From positions 1-64,000 of the forward strand of contig JAUXYM010000096.1 in the NCBI GenBank assembly GCA_030694365.1: a stretch of 64,000 nucleotides of DNA, given 5' to 3'. Positions 37,506-47,363 of this stretch are shown piece by piece. This DNA comes from Nevskia sp. (lineage in GTDB: Bacteria > Pseudomonadota > Gammaproteobacteria > Nevskiales > Nevskiaceae). The position numbers were made by a program, and so were the translations under genes. Every line of letters starts with the position of its first letter. Within the stretch, counting starts at the first letter, position 1. A model generated the notes under the pieces. The model searched no databases. It was not told the origin of the DNA and was given only the letters and a program-made list of their open reading frames with translations.

Positions 37506-38288
37506 ATGACTCCTGTTCTTGCTGCAATCTCCGGCCTTGCCATCGTCGCATCCGTGCTCGCCGTAGTCTGGGCGATCCAGATCAGAACCCGCAATGCAGG
37601 CATGGTCGACCCGGTGTGGTCGTGGAGTCTGGGCTTTCTGGCTGTCTGGTATGCAATTTTCGGGACTGCCCCAGGCGAGACACGGCTGCTGCTGGGTCTG
37701 CTCGGCGGCCTCTGGGGTTTTCGCCTCGGCAGCCATCTGTACTTCCGTAACGCCGGCAAGCCCGAAGACGCGCGCTACGCGAAGTTCCGCCGCCAATGGG
37801 GCGCGTCGGTGAACCTGAAGATGTTCGGCTTCTTCCAGTTCCAGGCGCTGATTGCCTGGCTGCTGTCGGTCGGCTTTCTGGTGGTAGCGTATCGGGATGG
37901 CAACGCCACTGTCCCCTTGATGGCACTTGGCGCACTGATCTGGGTCACCGCCGTCGCCGGTGAGGGCGTTGCCGACTGGCAGATGGAACGCTTCAAGGCC
38001 GATCCTTCAAGCAAGGGCCAGGTCTGTCAGCGCGGCCTCTGGCGCTATTCCCGGCACCCGAACTATTTCTTCGAATCGATGCACTGGCTCGCCTACGTGC
38101 CGCTGGCGATCGGCACCGGCCTGTGGTGGGTGGCAATCATCCCCGCCGCGATCATGGCCTGGCTGCTGCTGAAGATGTCCGGCGTGCCGATCCTCGAAGC
38201 GCACATGGTCCAGTCGCGCCCCGGCTATGCCGACTACATGCGCACCACCAGCGTGTTCATTCCCTGGCCGCCGAGAAGCAGTGGCTAG
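37506..38288 (+). CDS. DUF1295 membrane protein (steroid 5-alpha-reductase-like)
   Basis: A 260-residue polytopic membrane protein with six or seven hydrophobic segments. The C-terminal GLWRYSRHPNYFFESMHWLA motif is diagnostic of DUF1295 and related NAD(P)H-dependent membrane reductases. These genes commonly lie next to cyclopropane-fatty-acid-synthase-like methyltransferases, as here, suggesting a role in modifying unsaturated or methylated membrane acyl chains (inference). The stop codon TAG falls inside the first copy of a 15-base repeat, so the last residues (SSG) are repeat-encoded. Confidence 0.82.
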   Translation: MTPVLAAISGLAIVASVLAVVWAIQIRTRNAGMVDPVWSWSLGFLAVWYAIFGTAPGETRLLLGLLGGLWGFRLGSHLYFRNAGKPEDARYAKFRRQWGASVNLKMFGFFQFQALIAWLLSVGFLVVAYRDGNATVPLMALGALIWVTAVAGEGVADWQMERFKADPSSKGQVCQRGLWRYSRHPNYFFESMHWLAYVPLAIGTGLWWVAIIPAAIMAWLLLKMSGVPILEAHMVQSRPGYADYMRTTSVFIPWPPRSSG

Positions 38289-38444
38289 TGGCTCGTGTTC
38301 AGTGGCCAGTCAAAGCCACAAAAGCAGTGGCTAGTGGTCAGTGGCCAGTGGTCAGTCAAAAGCCACGCCGCACTGCTTCGCTTTTCAGCTTTTCAGCTTT
38401 TCAGCTTTTCACTAGCCACTAACCACCAGCCACTAGCCACTGCT
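38277..38444. repeat. Cluster of short direct and inverted repeats upstream of the cfa-like gene
   Basis: AGCAGTGGCTAGTGG occurs at 38277-38291 and 38323-38337, and its exact reverse complement at 38430-38444. Variants such as TCAGTGGCCAGTGG lie between them. Three perfect 8-base CTTTTCAG units plus one variant form a tandem array at 38381-38412. The region can fold into a large hairpin and begins inside the DUF1295 stop codon. It has no coding potential. Confidence 0.85.
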
Positions 38445-38448
38445 TCCC

Positions 38449-39507
38449 ATGAACGTCATCGATCTTTGCGAAAAAGGCCTGATCCCGGATTCCCTGTCGC
38501 GCTGGGGTATGCGCAGCTTGATGAAGCGGCGTCTGGTCGACGAGGCGAACCAGGACGGCGAAGTGCGCAGTCAGCGCTTCAATGCCTTTCTCGATGAGCT
38601 GCGCGCCAGCCCGATCGCGGTCGAAACCGGCGCCGCCAACGAGCAGCATTACGAAGTGCCGGCGGCGTTCTTCCATGCCCATCTTGGCCCACGGCTGAAG
38701 TATTCCTGCTGCCTGTATCCCACCGGCCGCGAGACGCTCGGCGAAGCCAGCGACGCCATGCTTTCGCTGTATGCCGAGCGCGCCGGCTTGAAGGACGGCA
38801 TGCGCATCCTCGATCTCGGTTGCGGCTGGGGTTCCTTGAGCCTGTGGCTGGCCGGGAAATACCCGAATGCGCAGATCGTCGGCCTGTCGAATTCGCACGG
38901 CCAGCGCGAGTACATCGAAGCCCGCGCCAGGGAGCGCGGCTTCGGCAACTTGACCATCATCACCGGCAACATCGTGACTCATGAATTTCCGGCGACGGCG
39001 CAGACCGGGGCGCTGATCGAGCCCGGCTTCGATCGGGTGATGTCGATCGAGATGTTCGAGCACATGAAGAATTACGGCCTGCTGCTGGAAAAGATCAGCC
39101 GCTGGATGAAGCCGGACGCCAAGCTGTTCGTCCACATCTTCGTCCACAAGGTGCTCGCCTATCACTTCGAGGTGAAAGGCCAGGACGACTGGATGTCGAA
39201 ATACTTCTTCACCGGCGGCACCATGCCGAGCGAAAACCTGCTGCTGAATTTCCAGGACCATGTCGCGCTGGAACGCCAGTGGTGGGTCGACGGCCGGCAC
39301 TACGAGAAAACCTCGAACCACTGGCTCGCCGAGATGGACGCCCACAAGGACGAAATCCTGAAGATCTTCCAGGCTGGCTACAGCAAGGAGCAGGCACCGA
39401 TCTGGGTGCAGCGCTGGCGAATGTTCTACATGGCCGTCGCCGAACTGTTCGGCTATGCCGACGGCAACGAATGGGGCGTCGGCCACTACCTGTTCACCAA
39501 GCGCTGA
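38449..39507 (+). CDS. Cyclopropane-fatty-acid-synthase-like methyltransferase
   Basis: A 352-residue SAM-dependent methyltransferase of the CFA/mycolic acid synthase type. The SAM-binding motif is ILDLGCGWGSLSLWLA; QHYEVPAAFF near the N-terminus, VMSIEMFEHM and the C-terminal WVQRWRMFYMAVAELFGY are also characteristic. It methylates unsaturated acyl chains of membrane phospholipids. It is slightly shorter than E. coli Cfa. With the DUF1295 partner it could make a cyclopropane or another methyl-branched lipid; which product cannot be told. Confidence 0.84.
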   Translation: MNVIDLCEKGLIPDSLSRWGMRSLMKRRLVDEANQDGEVRSQRFNAFLDELRASPIAVETGAANEQHYEVPAAFFHAHLGPRLKYSCCLYPTGRETLGEASDAMLSLYAERAGLKDGMRILDLGCGWGSLSLWLAGKYPNAQIVGLSNSHGQREYIEARARERGFGNLTIITGNIVTHEFPATAQTGALIEPGFDRVMSIEMFEHMKNYGLLLEKISRWMKPDAKLFVHIFVHKVLAYHFEVKGQDDWMSKYFFTGGTMPSENLLLNFQDHVALERQWWVDGRHYEKTSNHWLAEMDAHKDEILKIFQAGYSKEQAPIWVQRWRMFYMAVAELFGYADGNEWGVGHYLFTKR

Positions 39508-39601
39508 GCATGGCGCTGCCGCCGGCCGAGGCCTACACGGCAGCGGAATTCGGCGTCGCTCGCGTGGCCCCATCTGCACCTCCCCGGAAACCCTGCCTGC
39601 A

Positions 39602-40345
39602 ATGAAAACCGTTGCTGCCTTGTTGCTCCTTGCGGCCGTTGCTACGGCTGCCGCTGCACCGGTCGATCATCGTTTCCGTGGCTACGCCTACGACCTGAAA
39701 TCGAACCAGTACCTGTACACCGAAGTGCATCGCCAGAAGCTCGACGGCCTGCGCTGGATCGACGGCACGATCAATTACTTCGATCCCGCCGGCAACAAGA
39801 TCGCCGCCAAGACCTTGGACCTGCGCGCCGATCCGCTGATCCCGGTGTTCAAGCTGGAAATCTTCAAGGAGGGCTATGTCGAAGCGATCACCGACGTGCA
39901 GGCTGATCGCTACACGATGCTGAAAACCTCCGACGGCAAGACCCAGACCAAGGTGATCACCAAGACGCCGGGCATGGGGGCCGACTCCGGTTTTCACAGC
40001 GCCATCGTCGCCAACTTCGACAAGCTGCAGGCAGGCGAGACGATGAAGTTCCAGTTCGGCGTCGCCGGCCAGCTCGATACCTACAGCTTCCGCTGCAAGA
40101 AGGTTGCTGACGCCACGTTCGATGGCAAGCCGGCGATCAAGCTGCTGGTCGAGCCGGATTCGCTGCTGCGGCTGTTCGTCGACCGACTCGATCTGACTTA
40201 CGAAGTGAAAACACGGTATCTGCTGGAGTATCGCGGCGTCTCCAACATGCACGATCCGGCGACAGGCAAGGCCTACAATGTCCGCATCGTTTACACGGAC
40301 ACGCCGCCGAAAGATGCGCCCGCCAATCTTCCGCCGCTGGAATAG
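39602..40345 (+). CDS. Secreted protein of unknown function
   Basis: A 247-residue protein with a signal peptide (AALLLLAAVATAAAA, cleavage near APVDH). The mature part is beta-rich with no motif I recognise; segments include RFRGYAYDLKSNQYLYTEVH and LTYEVKTRYLLEYRGVSNMH. It lies 94 bases after the methyltransferase gene and may be part of the same envelope-lipid cluster. ATG 39602 is used because it begins the signal peptide. Function not assigned. Confidence 0.72.
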   Translation: MKTVAALLLLAAVATAAAAPVDHRFRGYAYDLKSNQYLYTEVHRQKLDGLRWIDGTINYFDPAGNKIAAKTLDLRADPLIPVFKLEIFKEGYVEAITDVQADRYTMLKTSDGKTQTKVITKTPGMGADSGFHSAIVANFDKLQAGETMKFQFGVAGQLDTYSFRCKKVADATFDGKPAIKLLVEPDSLLRLFVDRLDLTYEVKTRYLLEYRGVSNMHDPATGKAYNVRIVYTDTPPKDAPANLPPLE

Positions 40346-40544
40346 CGCGCTCGGCTTCATCCTGTTGCTGGTGATCGCCCTGGCCCAGACAGCTGCGCGC
40401 GCCGACGACAGCAATACCGCCGTCGAGGATGCCCTGAAGCTGGCCGCCTCACGCCAAGCGCCGGTGATCGTCGAGCTGGATGCCAACTCACCAACCGGCG
40501 CCCGCTGGATGCAGCAATGGACGATCAAGGGCTTGCCCAGCTGA
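40314..40544 (+). CDS. Small putative exported protein
   Basis: A 76-residue frame starting at ATG 40314, overlapping the preceding gene by 32 bases. It begins with a basic N-terminus and a hydrophobic stretch (LGFILLLVIALAQTAARADD) like a signal peptide, then about 45 residues with no recognised motif. It fills an otherwise gene-free gap of about 270 bases before purU. It may be real but could be spurious in high-GC DNA. Confidence 0.4.
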   Translation: MRPPIFRRWNSALGFILLLVIALAQTAARADDSNTAVEDALKLAASRQAPVIVELDANSPTGARWMQQWTIKGLPS

Positions 40545-40613
40545 TGCCGCCGGCCACCAGCTCGGCCGCATTCCGCGCGGCCCCGAACCGACACCTCTTC
40601 ATCGCTGATCTTC

Positions 40614-41480
<867 letters not shown>

Positions 41481-41491
41481 GAATTCTGACT

Positions 41492-42025
41492 ATGGCCGCC
41501 ACGATGAAGACCGGGCTGAAAGCGAAAGCCGTCGGCCTGCTGACCAGCCTGCTATACCGCAACGCAGCGCTATTCCGGCTGCGCATGAACCTGTATCCAC
41601 CGTACCTCGGTGCCGGCATCCGGGTGGCGCGGGTCAGCCGGGACTTCCGCGAAATCGACGTCGCGCTGCACCGTCAACCGGGCAACGCCAATGCCTTCGG
41701 CACCCATTTCGGCGGCAGCCTGTACGCCATGGTCGATCCGTTCTATTGCCTGCAGTTCTTCGCCGCGCTCGGCCCGGATTACCTGGTCTGGGACAAGTCG
41801 GCAAAGATCGAATTCGTACGTCCCGGCAAGGGCACGGTGACCGCCAGGTTCCGCATCACCGACGCCGATATCGAAGCCGCGAAGGCAGCCACCGCCAGCG
41901 GTGCCAAGTACCTGCCGGTGTTCACCGTCGAGGTGCTGGATGCGAAGGGCGAGCTGGTAGCGACGGTTACCAAGGAGCTGTACATCCGCCGCAAAGCGGA
42001 GCGGAAGGTGAAGGCAGCCGGCTGA
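41492..42025 (+). CDS. DUF4442 hotdog-fold protein (thioesterase-like)
   Basis: A 177-residue protein with a hotdog-fold pattern: NAFGTHFGGSLYAMVDPFYC (central helix with a conserved His-x-x-Gly-Gly) and WDKSAKIEFVRPGKGTVTAR (beta-sheet). This matches DUF4442, thought to act on acyl-CoA or acyl-ACP thioesters; the substrate is unknown. It starts 11 bases after purU and is followed by a family A repeat, likely the end of the transcript. Confidence 0.78.
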   Translation: MAATMKTGLKAKAVGLLTSLLYRNAALFRLRMNLYPPYLGAGIRVARVSRDFREIDVALHRQPGNANAFGTHFGGSLYAMVDPFYCLQFFAALGPDYLVWDKSAKIEFVRPGKGTVTARFRITDADIEAAKAATASGAKYLPVFTVEVLDAKGELVATVTKELYIRRKAERKVKAAG

Positions 42026-42040
42026 TTCCAGAGCTTGAAG

Positions 42041-42146
42041 CCCTCCCCCGCATGCGGGGGAGGGTTGGGAGGCGGCGTTTGAACCTGCGACGCGGCTAGT
42101 CGCGATGCCCCCATCCCGACCTTCCCCCGCTTGCGGGGGAAGGAGC
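42041..42146. repeat. Dispersed palindromic repeat, family A, copy 2
   Basis: Hairpins CCCTCCCCCGCATGCGGGGG (left) and CTTCCCCCGCTTGCGGGGGA (right) flank a centre whose edges GGTTGGGAGGCG and GATGCCCCCATCCC also pair. It lies between the convergent DUF4442 and acyl-CoA synthetase genes and ends in the same GGGGGAAGGAGC tip as copy 1. Confidence 0.85.
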
Positions 42147-42154
42147 AAGGCGGA

Positions 42155-43813
42155 TCAGTCTTCCCAATAAACCTTGGCCTTGCGATCCGCTTCGAGCTTG
42201 CCGAGCAGTTCCAGATAGCGCTTTTCGATCTCGTTGCGGCGCACTTTCATGGTCGGTGTCATCAGGCTGTTGTCGATCGTCCAGGCATCCCTGGTGACGA
42301 CGATCTTGCAGATTTCTTCGTGTGGCTCCAGCGTTTCATTGACTGCGTTCATGGTCGCGATCAGCCCGGCTTCGATCTGCTCACGCGGTAGCTTGCGGGC
42401 ATCGGCATTCAGGGATAGCACCAGCATCGGCTGGTACAGGCCGGAGCCGACCAGGCACATCTGCTCGACCGCGGTGTTGGTGCCGAACTTGCCCTCGATC
42501 GGTGCCGGGCTGACGTACTTGCCCTTCAGCGTCTTGAAGATTTCCTTGACCCGGCCGGTGATGAACAGATAGCCGTCGGCGTCGATATGGCCTTTGTCGC
42601 CGGTGCGCAGCCAGCCATCGGCGGTGAACAGTTCGGCGGTCTTTTCCGGATCCTTGTAATAGCCCGGGGTGTTGCCGTCGTGCTTGCACTGGATCTCGCC
42701 GTCTTCGGCGATGCGCAGGCCGGCGTCGATGTAGGGCTTGCCGATCGAGCCGACCTTGTTCTGGCCCGGCAGATTGAGGCTGGCGTAGATCGAGTTCTCG
42801 GTCATGCCGTAGCCCTGGAGCACGTCGATGCCGAGCTTGGCGAACCATTCGATGATCGGCCGTGGCAAGGGTGCGGCGCCGGAAATCACCAGCCAGGCGC
42901 GATCGAGGCCGAGGCCCTTGCGGATCTTGCGGCGGATGAAGCCGGAGACGATCGGGATCGACAGCAGGCGATTGATCTTGGCCTGCGGCAGCTTCTTCAG
43001 GATGCCGCCCTGGATGCGGCTGTAGACCAGCGGCACGCCGTAGAAGCGGGTCGGGCGGACCATCGCCAGGGTCTGCGGCAGCTTTTCCAGTTCTTCGAGA
43101 AAATGCACCTGCGCCAGCAGATAGAGGCTGGCGGTCTCGACCGCGCCGCGTTCGAAGGCGTGGGCCAGCGGCAGATAGGACAGGAAGTGCTCGCCGCTGG
43201 CAACCGGCGGCTGGTCTCTGAGCACGCCGGCGACAGTGAACGCCAGATTGCGCGCGGTGATGATCACGCCCTTCGGATTGCCGGTGGTGCCGGAGGTGTA
43301 GATCAGGCTCCAGACGTCATCGAGCCCGCGCTCCACCGGCTTCGCCAGCGGCACATTGGCGGCGATCAGCGGGTCCCAGTTCTGCGCGCAGGCGGCAACG
43401 CCCGGGTAGGGCAGCGCGATGCGGACGATCTCGGCTGGCAGAGCGGCGAGGAAGCCGGCGGCGTCCGGCATCGGGCCGATGAACGCGGCCTTGATACCGG
43501 CGTGGCCGGCGATGAAGCGCACCGCGTCCTCGCTCTGCTTCGGGTACAGGCCGACGCCGATCAGGCCGGCAAGGCCGCAGGCGAAATCGGCCATGAACCA
43601 GTGCGCGTTGTTCATGCCGGTGATGCCAACCGCATCGCCCGGCTTCAGGCCCATCGCGATCAAGGCCGAGGCCATGCGCCTGGCCTGCTCGGCCACTTCG
43701 GCCCAGGTGTAGCTGCGCCAGATGCCGTTCACCGGCTGGTGCAGATAGGGCTCGTTCGGCGTTTCGGCAGCACGCTTGAGGAGCTGTTGCACCGGGTTCG
43801 GTAGCTGGGACAT
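42155..43813 (-). CDS. Long-chain fatty-acid/acyl-CoA synthetase (AMP-binding)
   Basis: A 552-residue ANL-superfamily ligase. The P-loop YTSGTTGNPKGV, the RFYGVPLVYSRIQGGI region and the later GDKGHIDADGYLFITGRVKE (A8 hinge) are clear. It resembles the long-chain acyl-CoA synthetase branch; substrate choice is not predictable. The C-terminal lysine region is present near PTMKVRRNEIEKRY. It is monocistronic on the minus strand and divergent from the propeller gene. Confidence 0.88.
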   Translation of the reverse strand: MSQLPNPVQQLLKRAAETPNEPYLHQPVNGIWRSYTWAEVAEQARRMASALIAMGLKPGDAVGITGMNNAHWFMADFACGLAGLIGVGLYPKQSEDAVRFIAGHAGIKAAFIGPMPDAAGFLAALPAEIVRIALPYPGVAACAQNWDPLIAANVPLAKPVERGLDDVWSLIYTSGTTGNPKGVIITARNLAFTVAGVLRDQPPVASGEHFLSYLPLAHAFERGAVETASLYLLAQVHFLEELEKLPQTLAMVRPTRFYGVPLVYSRIQGGILKKLPQAKINRLLSIPIVSGFIRRKIRKGLGLDRAWLVISGAAPLPRPIIEWFAKLGIDVLQGYGMTENSIYASLNLPGQNKVGSIGKPYIDAGLRIAEDGEIQCKHDGNTPGYYKDPEKTAELFTADGWLRTGDKGHIDADGYLFITGRVKEIFKTLKGKYVSPAPIEGKFGTNTAVEQMCLVGSGLYQPMLVLSLNADARKLPREQIEAGLIATMNAVNETLEPHEEICKIVVTRDAWTIDNSLMTPTMKVRRNEIEKRYLELLGKLEADRKAKVYWED

Positions 43814-43985
43814 GGGCAGTTCTCGCGGTTAGGTACAGTTGTGCGCGCAGATGCTAACAAACGGATCGTGCTGACGTTTCAGGCACAAAACGCCAGCGCG
43901 GACTTGCCATCCGTGTTGGCTGCGATGAGCGGGTGATCCATGAAACCATGCGGCTCGACCCGCGTGCCCGACTTCGGAAGTCCTG

Positions 43986-45134
43986 ATGAAAAAGCTGTTG
44001 ATCGCTGTACTGCTGAGCCTCTTCCTCGCGCTGCTCTTTCTGTGGCTTACGCCGACGAACGTCGATCCGGTGGCCTGGGTGGTGCCGGTCGCGCCGAAAC
44101 TTGAAGGCCCCTATGCGCCGAACTCGATCCTGAAGGACGCGCAGCGTCTGCTGCTCGGGGTCGGTCACGGCCCGGAAGGGGTGGCGGTCGACGCCAGCGG
44201 CGCGGTCTACACCGGCTATGAGGACGGCCGCATCGTCCGCCTGGCACCGGCAGGGGATCGCTATCGCGAATTCGCCAACACCGGCGGCCGGCCGTTAGGG
44301 CTGGTGGCCGAAGCCGATGGCAGCCTGCTGGTCGCCGACTCTGCCAAGGGCTTGCTGAGCGTCAGCCCGGATGGCGCGATCACCACCCTGAGCCTGAGCG
44401 CCGGCGGCGTGCCGCTGGGCTTCGCCGATGATGTCGATCACAAGGGCGGCACCCTGGCGTTCTTCACCGACGCGTCGACGAAATTCCCCAATCCCCATTA
44501 CCTGCTCGATGTGCTCGAACATCGCCCGCATGGCCGGGTGATCGTCCAGGACCTTGCGAAGCAGCAGTCCGCCACCGTGATCGAGGATCTGTACTTCGCC
44601 AACGGCATTGCCGTCGGTCCCGATGGTGAATGGCTGCTGGTCGCCGAGACCGCTGCCTACCGGATCACCCGCGTCTGGCTGAAAGGACCGAAGGCCGGTA
44701 CTCGCGAGGTGTTTGCCGACGAGCTGCCGGGCTTCCCGGACAACCTGAGCTTCAACGGCCGTGACCGCATCTGGGTGGCGCTGCCGAGTCTCCGCGATCC
44801 GATGCTCGATGCCTTGAGTCAGTGGCCGCGGGTCCGCCGGCTGCTGGCGAACCTGCCGCAGCCGGTGCAGGACCTGCTGAGCTTTCACGGCACGCCGCAG
44901 GCGTTCGTGCTCGGCTTCGATCTCGACGGCAAGTTGATCGCCAACCTGCAGTACCGGGCCGACGATGCTTACGCGCCGATCATGAGCGTCGAGGAACACG
45001 GGCCCTGGCTGTACTTCGGCTCGTTGTCGCAGCCTTCGATCGCCCGTCTGCCGCTGGAACTCGCGGTGCCTGGCAGTGCTCCGCCACCCGGTGGATGGCG
45101 GCAGACGCCGGCGATTCCACGCCACGGCGACTGA
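43986..45134 (+). CDS. Strictosidine-synthase/SMP-30-like beta-propeller, membrane-anchored
   Basis: A 382-residue protein with an N-terminal signal anchor (LLIAVLLSLFLALLFLWL) and a six-bladed propeller. Diagnostic segments are GHGPEGVAVDASGAVYTGYE, GRPLGLVAEADGSLLVADS, FANGIAVGPDGEWLLVAE and LPGFPDNLSFNGRDRIWVAL, typical of the strictosidine-synthase/APMAP group. Such proteins act as lactonases or esterases on hydrophobic substrates; the exact reaction is unknown. It precedes the DUF1302/DUF1329/MMPL lipid cluster. Confidence 0.85.
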   Translation: MKKLLIAVLLSLFLALLFLWLTPTNVDPVAWVVPVAPKLEGPYAPNSILKDAQRLLLGVGHGPEGVAVDASGAVYTGYEDGRIVRLAPAGDRYREFANTGGRPLGLVAEADGSLLVADSAKGLLSVSPDGAITTLSLSAGGVPLGFADDVDHKGGTLAFFTDASTKFPNPHYLLDVLEHRPHGRVIVQDLAKQQSATVIEDLYFANGIAVGPDGEWLLVAETAAYRITRVWLKGPKAGTREVFADELPGFPDNLSFNGRDRIWVALPSLRDPMLDALSQWPRVRRLLANLPQPVQDLLSFHGTPQAFVLGFDLDGKLIANLQYRADDAYAPIMSVEEHGPWLYFGSLSQPSIARLPLELAVPGSAPPPGGWRQTPAIPRHGD

Positions 45135-45227
45135 GTCTGATCAGACCTCTGTGCAGGCTGCACAAAATTTTCACCAGGCCGTTGAGCCGGCGAATGCTGC
45201 AGTCTGTCGGGTCAGCAATTTGCGTCG

Positions 45228-45255
45228 TTGCATTTGTGCAAGCAGGGCGTATACC
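45228..45255 (+). promoter_or_regulatory. Predicted promoter of the DUF1302-DUF1329-Ycf48-MMPL cluster
   Basis: TTGCAT (45228-45233) and TATACC (45250-45255) are separated by 16 bases. Near it are two short inverted repeats, GTGCAggcTGCAC (about 45153) and TTGCAtttgTGCAA overlapping the -35, which could be regulator sites. The leader before the ATG at 45408 would be about 145 bases. Confidence 0.35.
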
Positions 45256-45407
45256 TAAGGTCGTCAGGCCAGCCACAGCGTCGCGGCAGATCTGATCGGA
45301 ATCGTTTCGCGTGACTGGCAAAAGCCGGCAACGGGCGATCGACACATAACGGCATATGCCGACTCGCGACCGACACTAGATCGGCGCAGGTGCACGAGGA
45401 GGAGACG

Positions 45408-47345
45408 ATGAAAATGAATGATCCTGTAATGGGATACGGGCGCGTTCGCCCGGCGTTCCTGACCCGACGCGTTGCCGTCACCGCTTTTGCTGCGGCGATC
45501 ACCACGATGATCAGCGCGGCACCGGCGCTGGCCTTCCAGTTCGAAGCTGGCCCGGTCAAGGGCAACCTCGACAACACGGTCTCCTACGGCCTGCTGATGC
45601 GCGCCCAGGGACGTGACGACAGCCTGGTCGGCATCGCCAACGGCGGCACCGCCCGCAACGTCAACGGCGACGACGGCAACCTCAACTACAAGGCGGGCGA
45701 GATCGTCAATCAGATTTTCCGCGCCACTCACGAACTCGAACTGAAGTACGGCGAAAACGTCGGCGTGTTCGTCCGCGCATCGGAATTCTTCGATGTCCAG
45801 GTTGCCAACGATCTCGAAAAATTCGGCCCGCGTGGCCGCGACCGGTTGCAGATGCACTGGGAACTGCTCGATGCCTTCCTGAGCGTCAGCGGCAAGCCGT
45901 TCGGCGATCGCAGCAGCAATGTCCGTATCGGCAACCAGGTGCTCAACTGGGGCGAATCGACCTTCATCCCGAACGGCATCAACGTCACCAATCCGCTCGA
46001 CATCCTGCGCCTGCGCGCCCCGGGTGCGGAACTGCGCGAAGCGCTGCGGCCGACGCCGATGCTGTCGTTCTCCCAGGAACTGACCGATTCCCTGACCGCC
46101 GAGGCCTATGTGCAGGCGCGCTTCGACAACGTCCTGATCGATCCGCGCGGCTCCTACTTCTCGACCACCGACATCGTCAGCGACGACGGCAATCGGGCGG
46201 TGATCGGTTTCGGCCGGCGCGATGATGATTTCAGCGGCAACCCGATCCCGCCGACCAACCCGGCGTTCCCGACCACCCAGGCGCTCGGGCTCGGGCCGTT
46301 CGATCCGGCTGCCAGCATCTGGGTGCCGCGTACCGGCGTCCGCGACCGTCCCAACGGCTTCGGCCAGTTCGGCGCGGCGACCCGCTATCTGGCCGACTGG
46401 CTGGGCTCCACCGAGTTCGGCCTCTACTACCTGTACTACCACTCGCGGACGCCGATGGTGTCGGCGGTGAAGAAGAGCGGCACGCCCGGCACCGGCACCA
46501 CGTCGATCCTGACCCCGACGCCGCTTGCCGGCCCAACCGGCCAGAACGGTACGGCGGCCTACTTCACCGAGTACCCGAAGAACATCCATCTGATCGGCCT
46601 GTCGTTCAACACCCAGTTGCCGAGTGGCACGGCGCTGCAGGGCGAGTACAGCTACCGCGCGAACGTGCCGTTGCAGCGCGCGGCCACCGAAGTGCTGTTC
46701 GCCGCCGTTGGCCTGCCATCCAATCTGGCACCGAATCCGGCCGACATCGCGGACGGTGCCGAAGTGCGCGGCTGGAAGCGGGTCAAGGCGCATCAGATCC
46801 AGACCACGGCGACCCATCTGGTGCCGACCATCCTCGGTGCCCATCAGCTGTCGCTGGTCGGCGAAGTCGGCTACGTCTTCCTCGATCTGCCGGGCAATGT
46901 GCTGTTCGATGGGCCGGGTGCCGGCCTGCCGGCGCTGACGGCGGCATCGGGATCATCTGGCGGCTCGGTGCAGAACGGCGGCTACCTCACCCAGCATTCC
47001 TGGGGCTACCGCGCCGTCGCCCGTCTCGACTACCTGAGCCTGATCGGCGCGATCAACATGTCGCCGCGTGTGGTCTTCTCGCACGACGTCAAGGGTGTCA
47101 GCCCGACCTTCAATGAAGGCGCGCAGGCAGTCACCGTCGGCCTGAACTTCAATTACCAGCAGCTCTACACGGTGGATGTCTCGTACACCTCGTTCTTCGG
47201 TGGACGGGAGTACTGCGGGTCCGACGATCCGGTCGTGGTCGCCTCCAACGGTGCCGCCGCCGGTCAGCCGCTCAGCTACTGCACCGCTGCCAATCCGCTG
47301 AAGGACCGCGACTTCATCGCCCTGACAATGACTTACGCGTTCTGA
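45408..47345 (+). CDS. DUF1302 outer-membrane protein
   Basis: A 645-residue protein. ATG 45408 follows a strong GAGGAGGAG; a few in-frame codons upstream have weaker context. A signal peptide ends ISAAPALAFQFE. The mature protein has the DUF1302 pattern: QFEAGPVKGNLDNTVSYGL, IGNQVLNWGESTFIPNGINV, and a C-terminal aromatic residue (LTMTYAF) expected of beta-barrels. DUF1302 proteins are predicted outer-membrane barrels that with DUF1329 and an MMPL permease move hydrophobic compounds, as seen in hydrocarbon- and lipid-degrading bacteria. First gene of the cluster. Confidence 0.87.
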   Translation: MKMNDPVMGYGRVRPAFLTRRVAVTAFAAAITTMISAAPALAFQFEAGPVKGNLDNTVSYGLLMRAQGRDDSLVGIANGGTARNVNGDDGNLNYKAGEIVNQIFRATHELELKYGENVGVFVRASEFFDVQVANDLEKFGPRGRDRLQMHWELLDAFLSVSGKPFGDRSSNVRIGNQVLNWGESTFIPNGINVTNPLDILRLRAPGAELREALRPTPMLSFSQELTDSLTAEAYVQARFDNVLIDPRGSYFSTTDIVSDDGNRAVIGFGRRDDDFSGNPIPPTNPAFPTTQALGLGPFDPAASIWVPRTGVRDRPNGFGQFGAATRYLADWLGSTEFGLYYLYYHSRTPMVSAVKKSGTPGTGTTSILTPTPLAGPTGQNGTAAYFTEYPKNIHLIGLSFNTQLPSGTALQGEYSYRANVPLQRAATEVLFAAVGLPSNLAPNPADIADGAEVRGWKRVKAHQIQTTATHLVPTILGAHQLSLVGEVGYVFLDLPGNVLFDGPGAGLPALTAASGSSGGSVQNGGYLTQHSWGYRAVARLDYLSLIGAINMSPRVVFSHDVKGVSPTFNEGAQAVTVGLNFNYQQLYTVDVSYTSFFGGREYCGSDDPVVVASNGAAAGQPLSYCTAANPLKDRDFIALTMTYAF

Positions 47346-47363
47346 AGGCCAGGAGCCCCAAAC

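Noticed and set aside
38277-38444. CRISPR array in the short-repeat cluster
   Set aside because: Repeat units are 8 and 15 bases, partly inverted, without regular unique spacers or cas genes.
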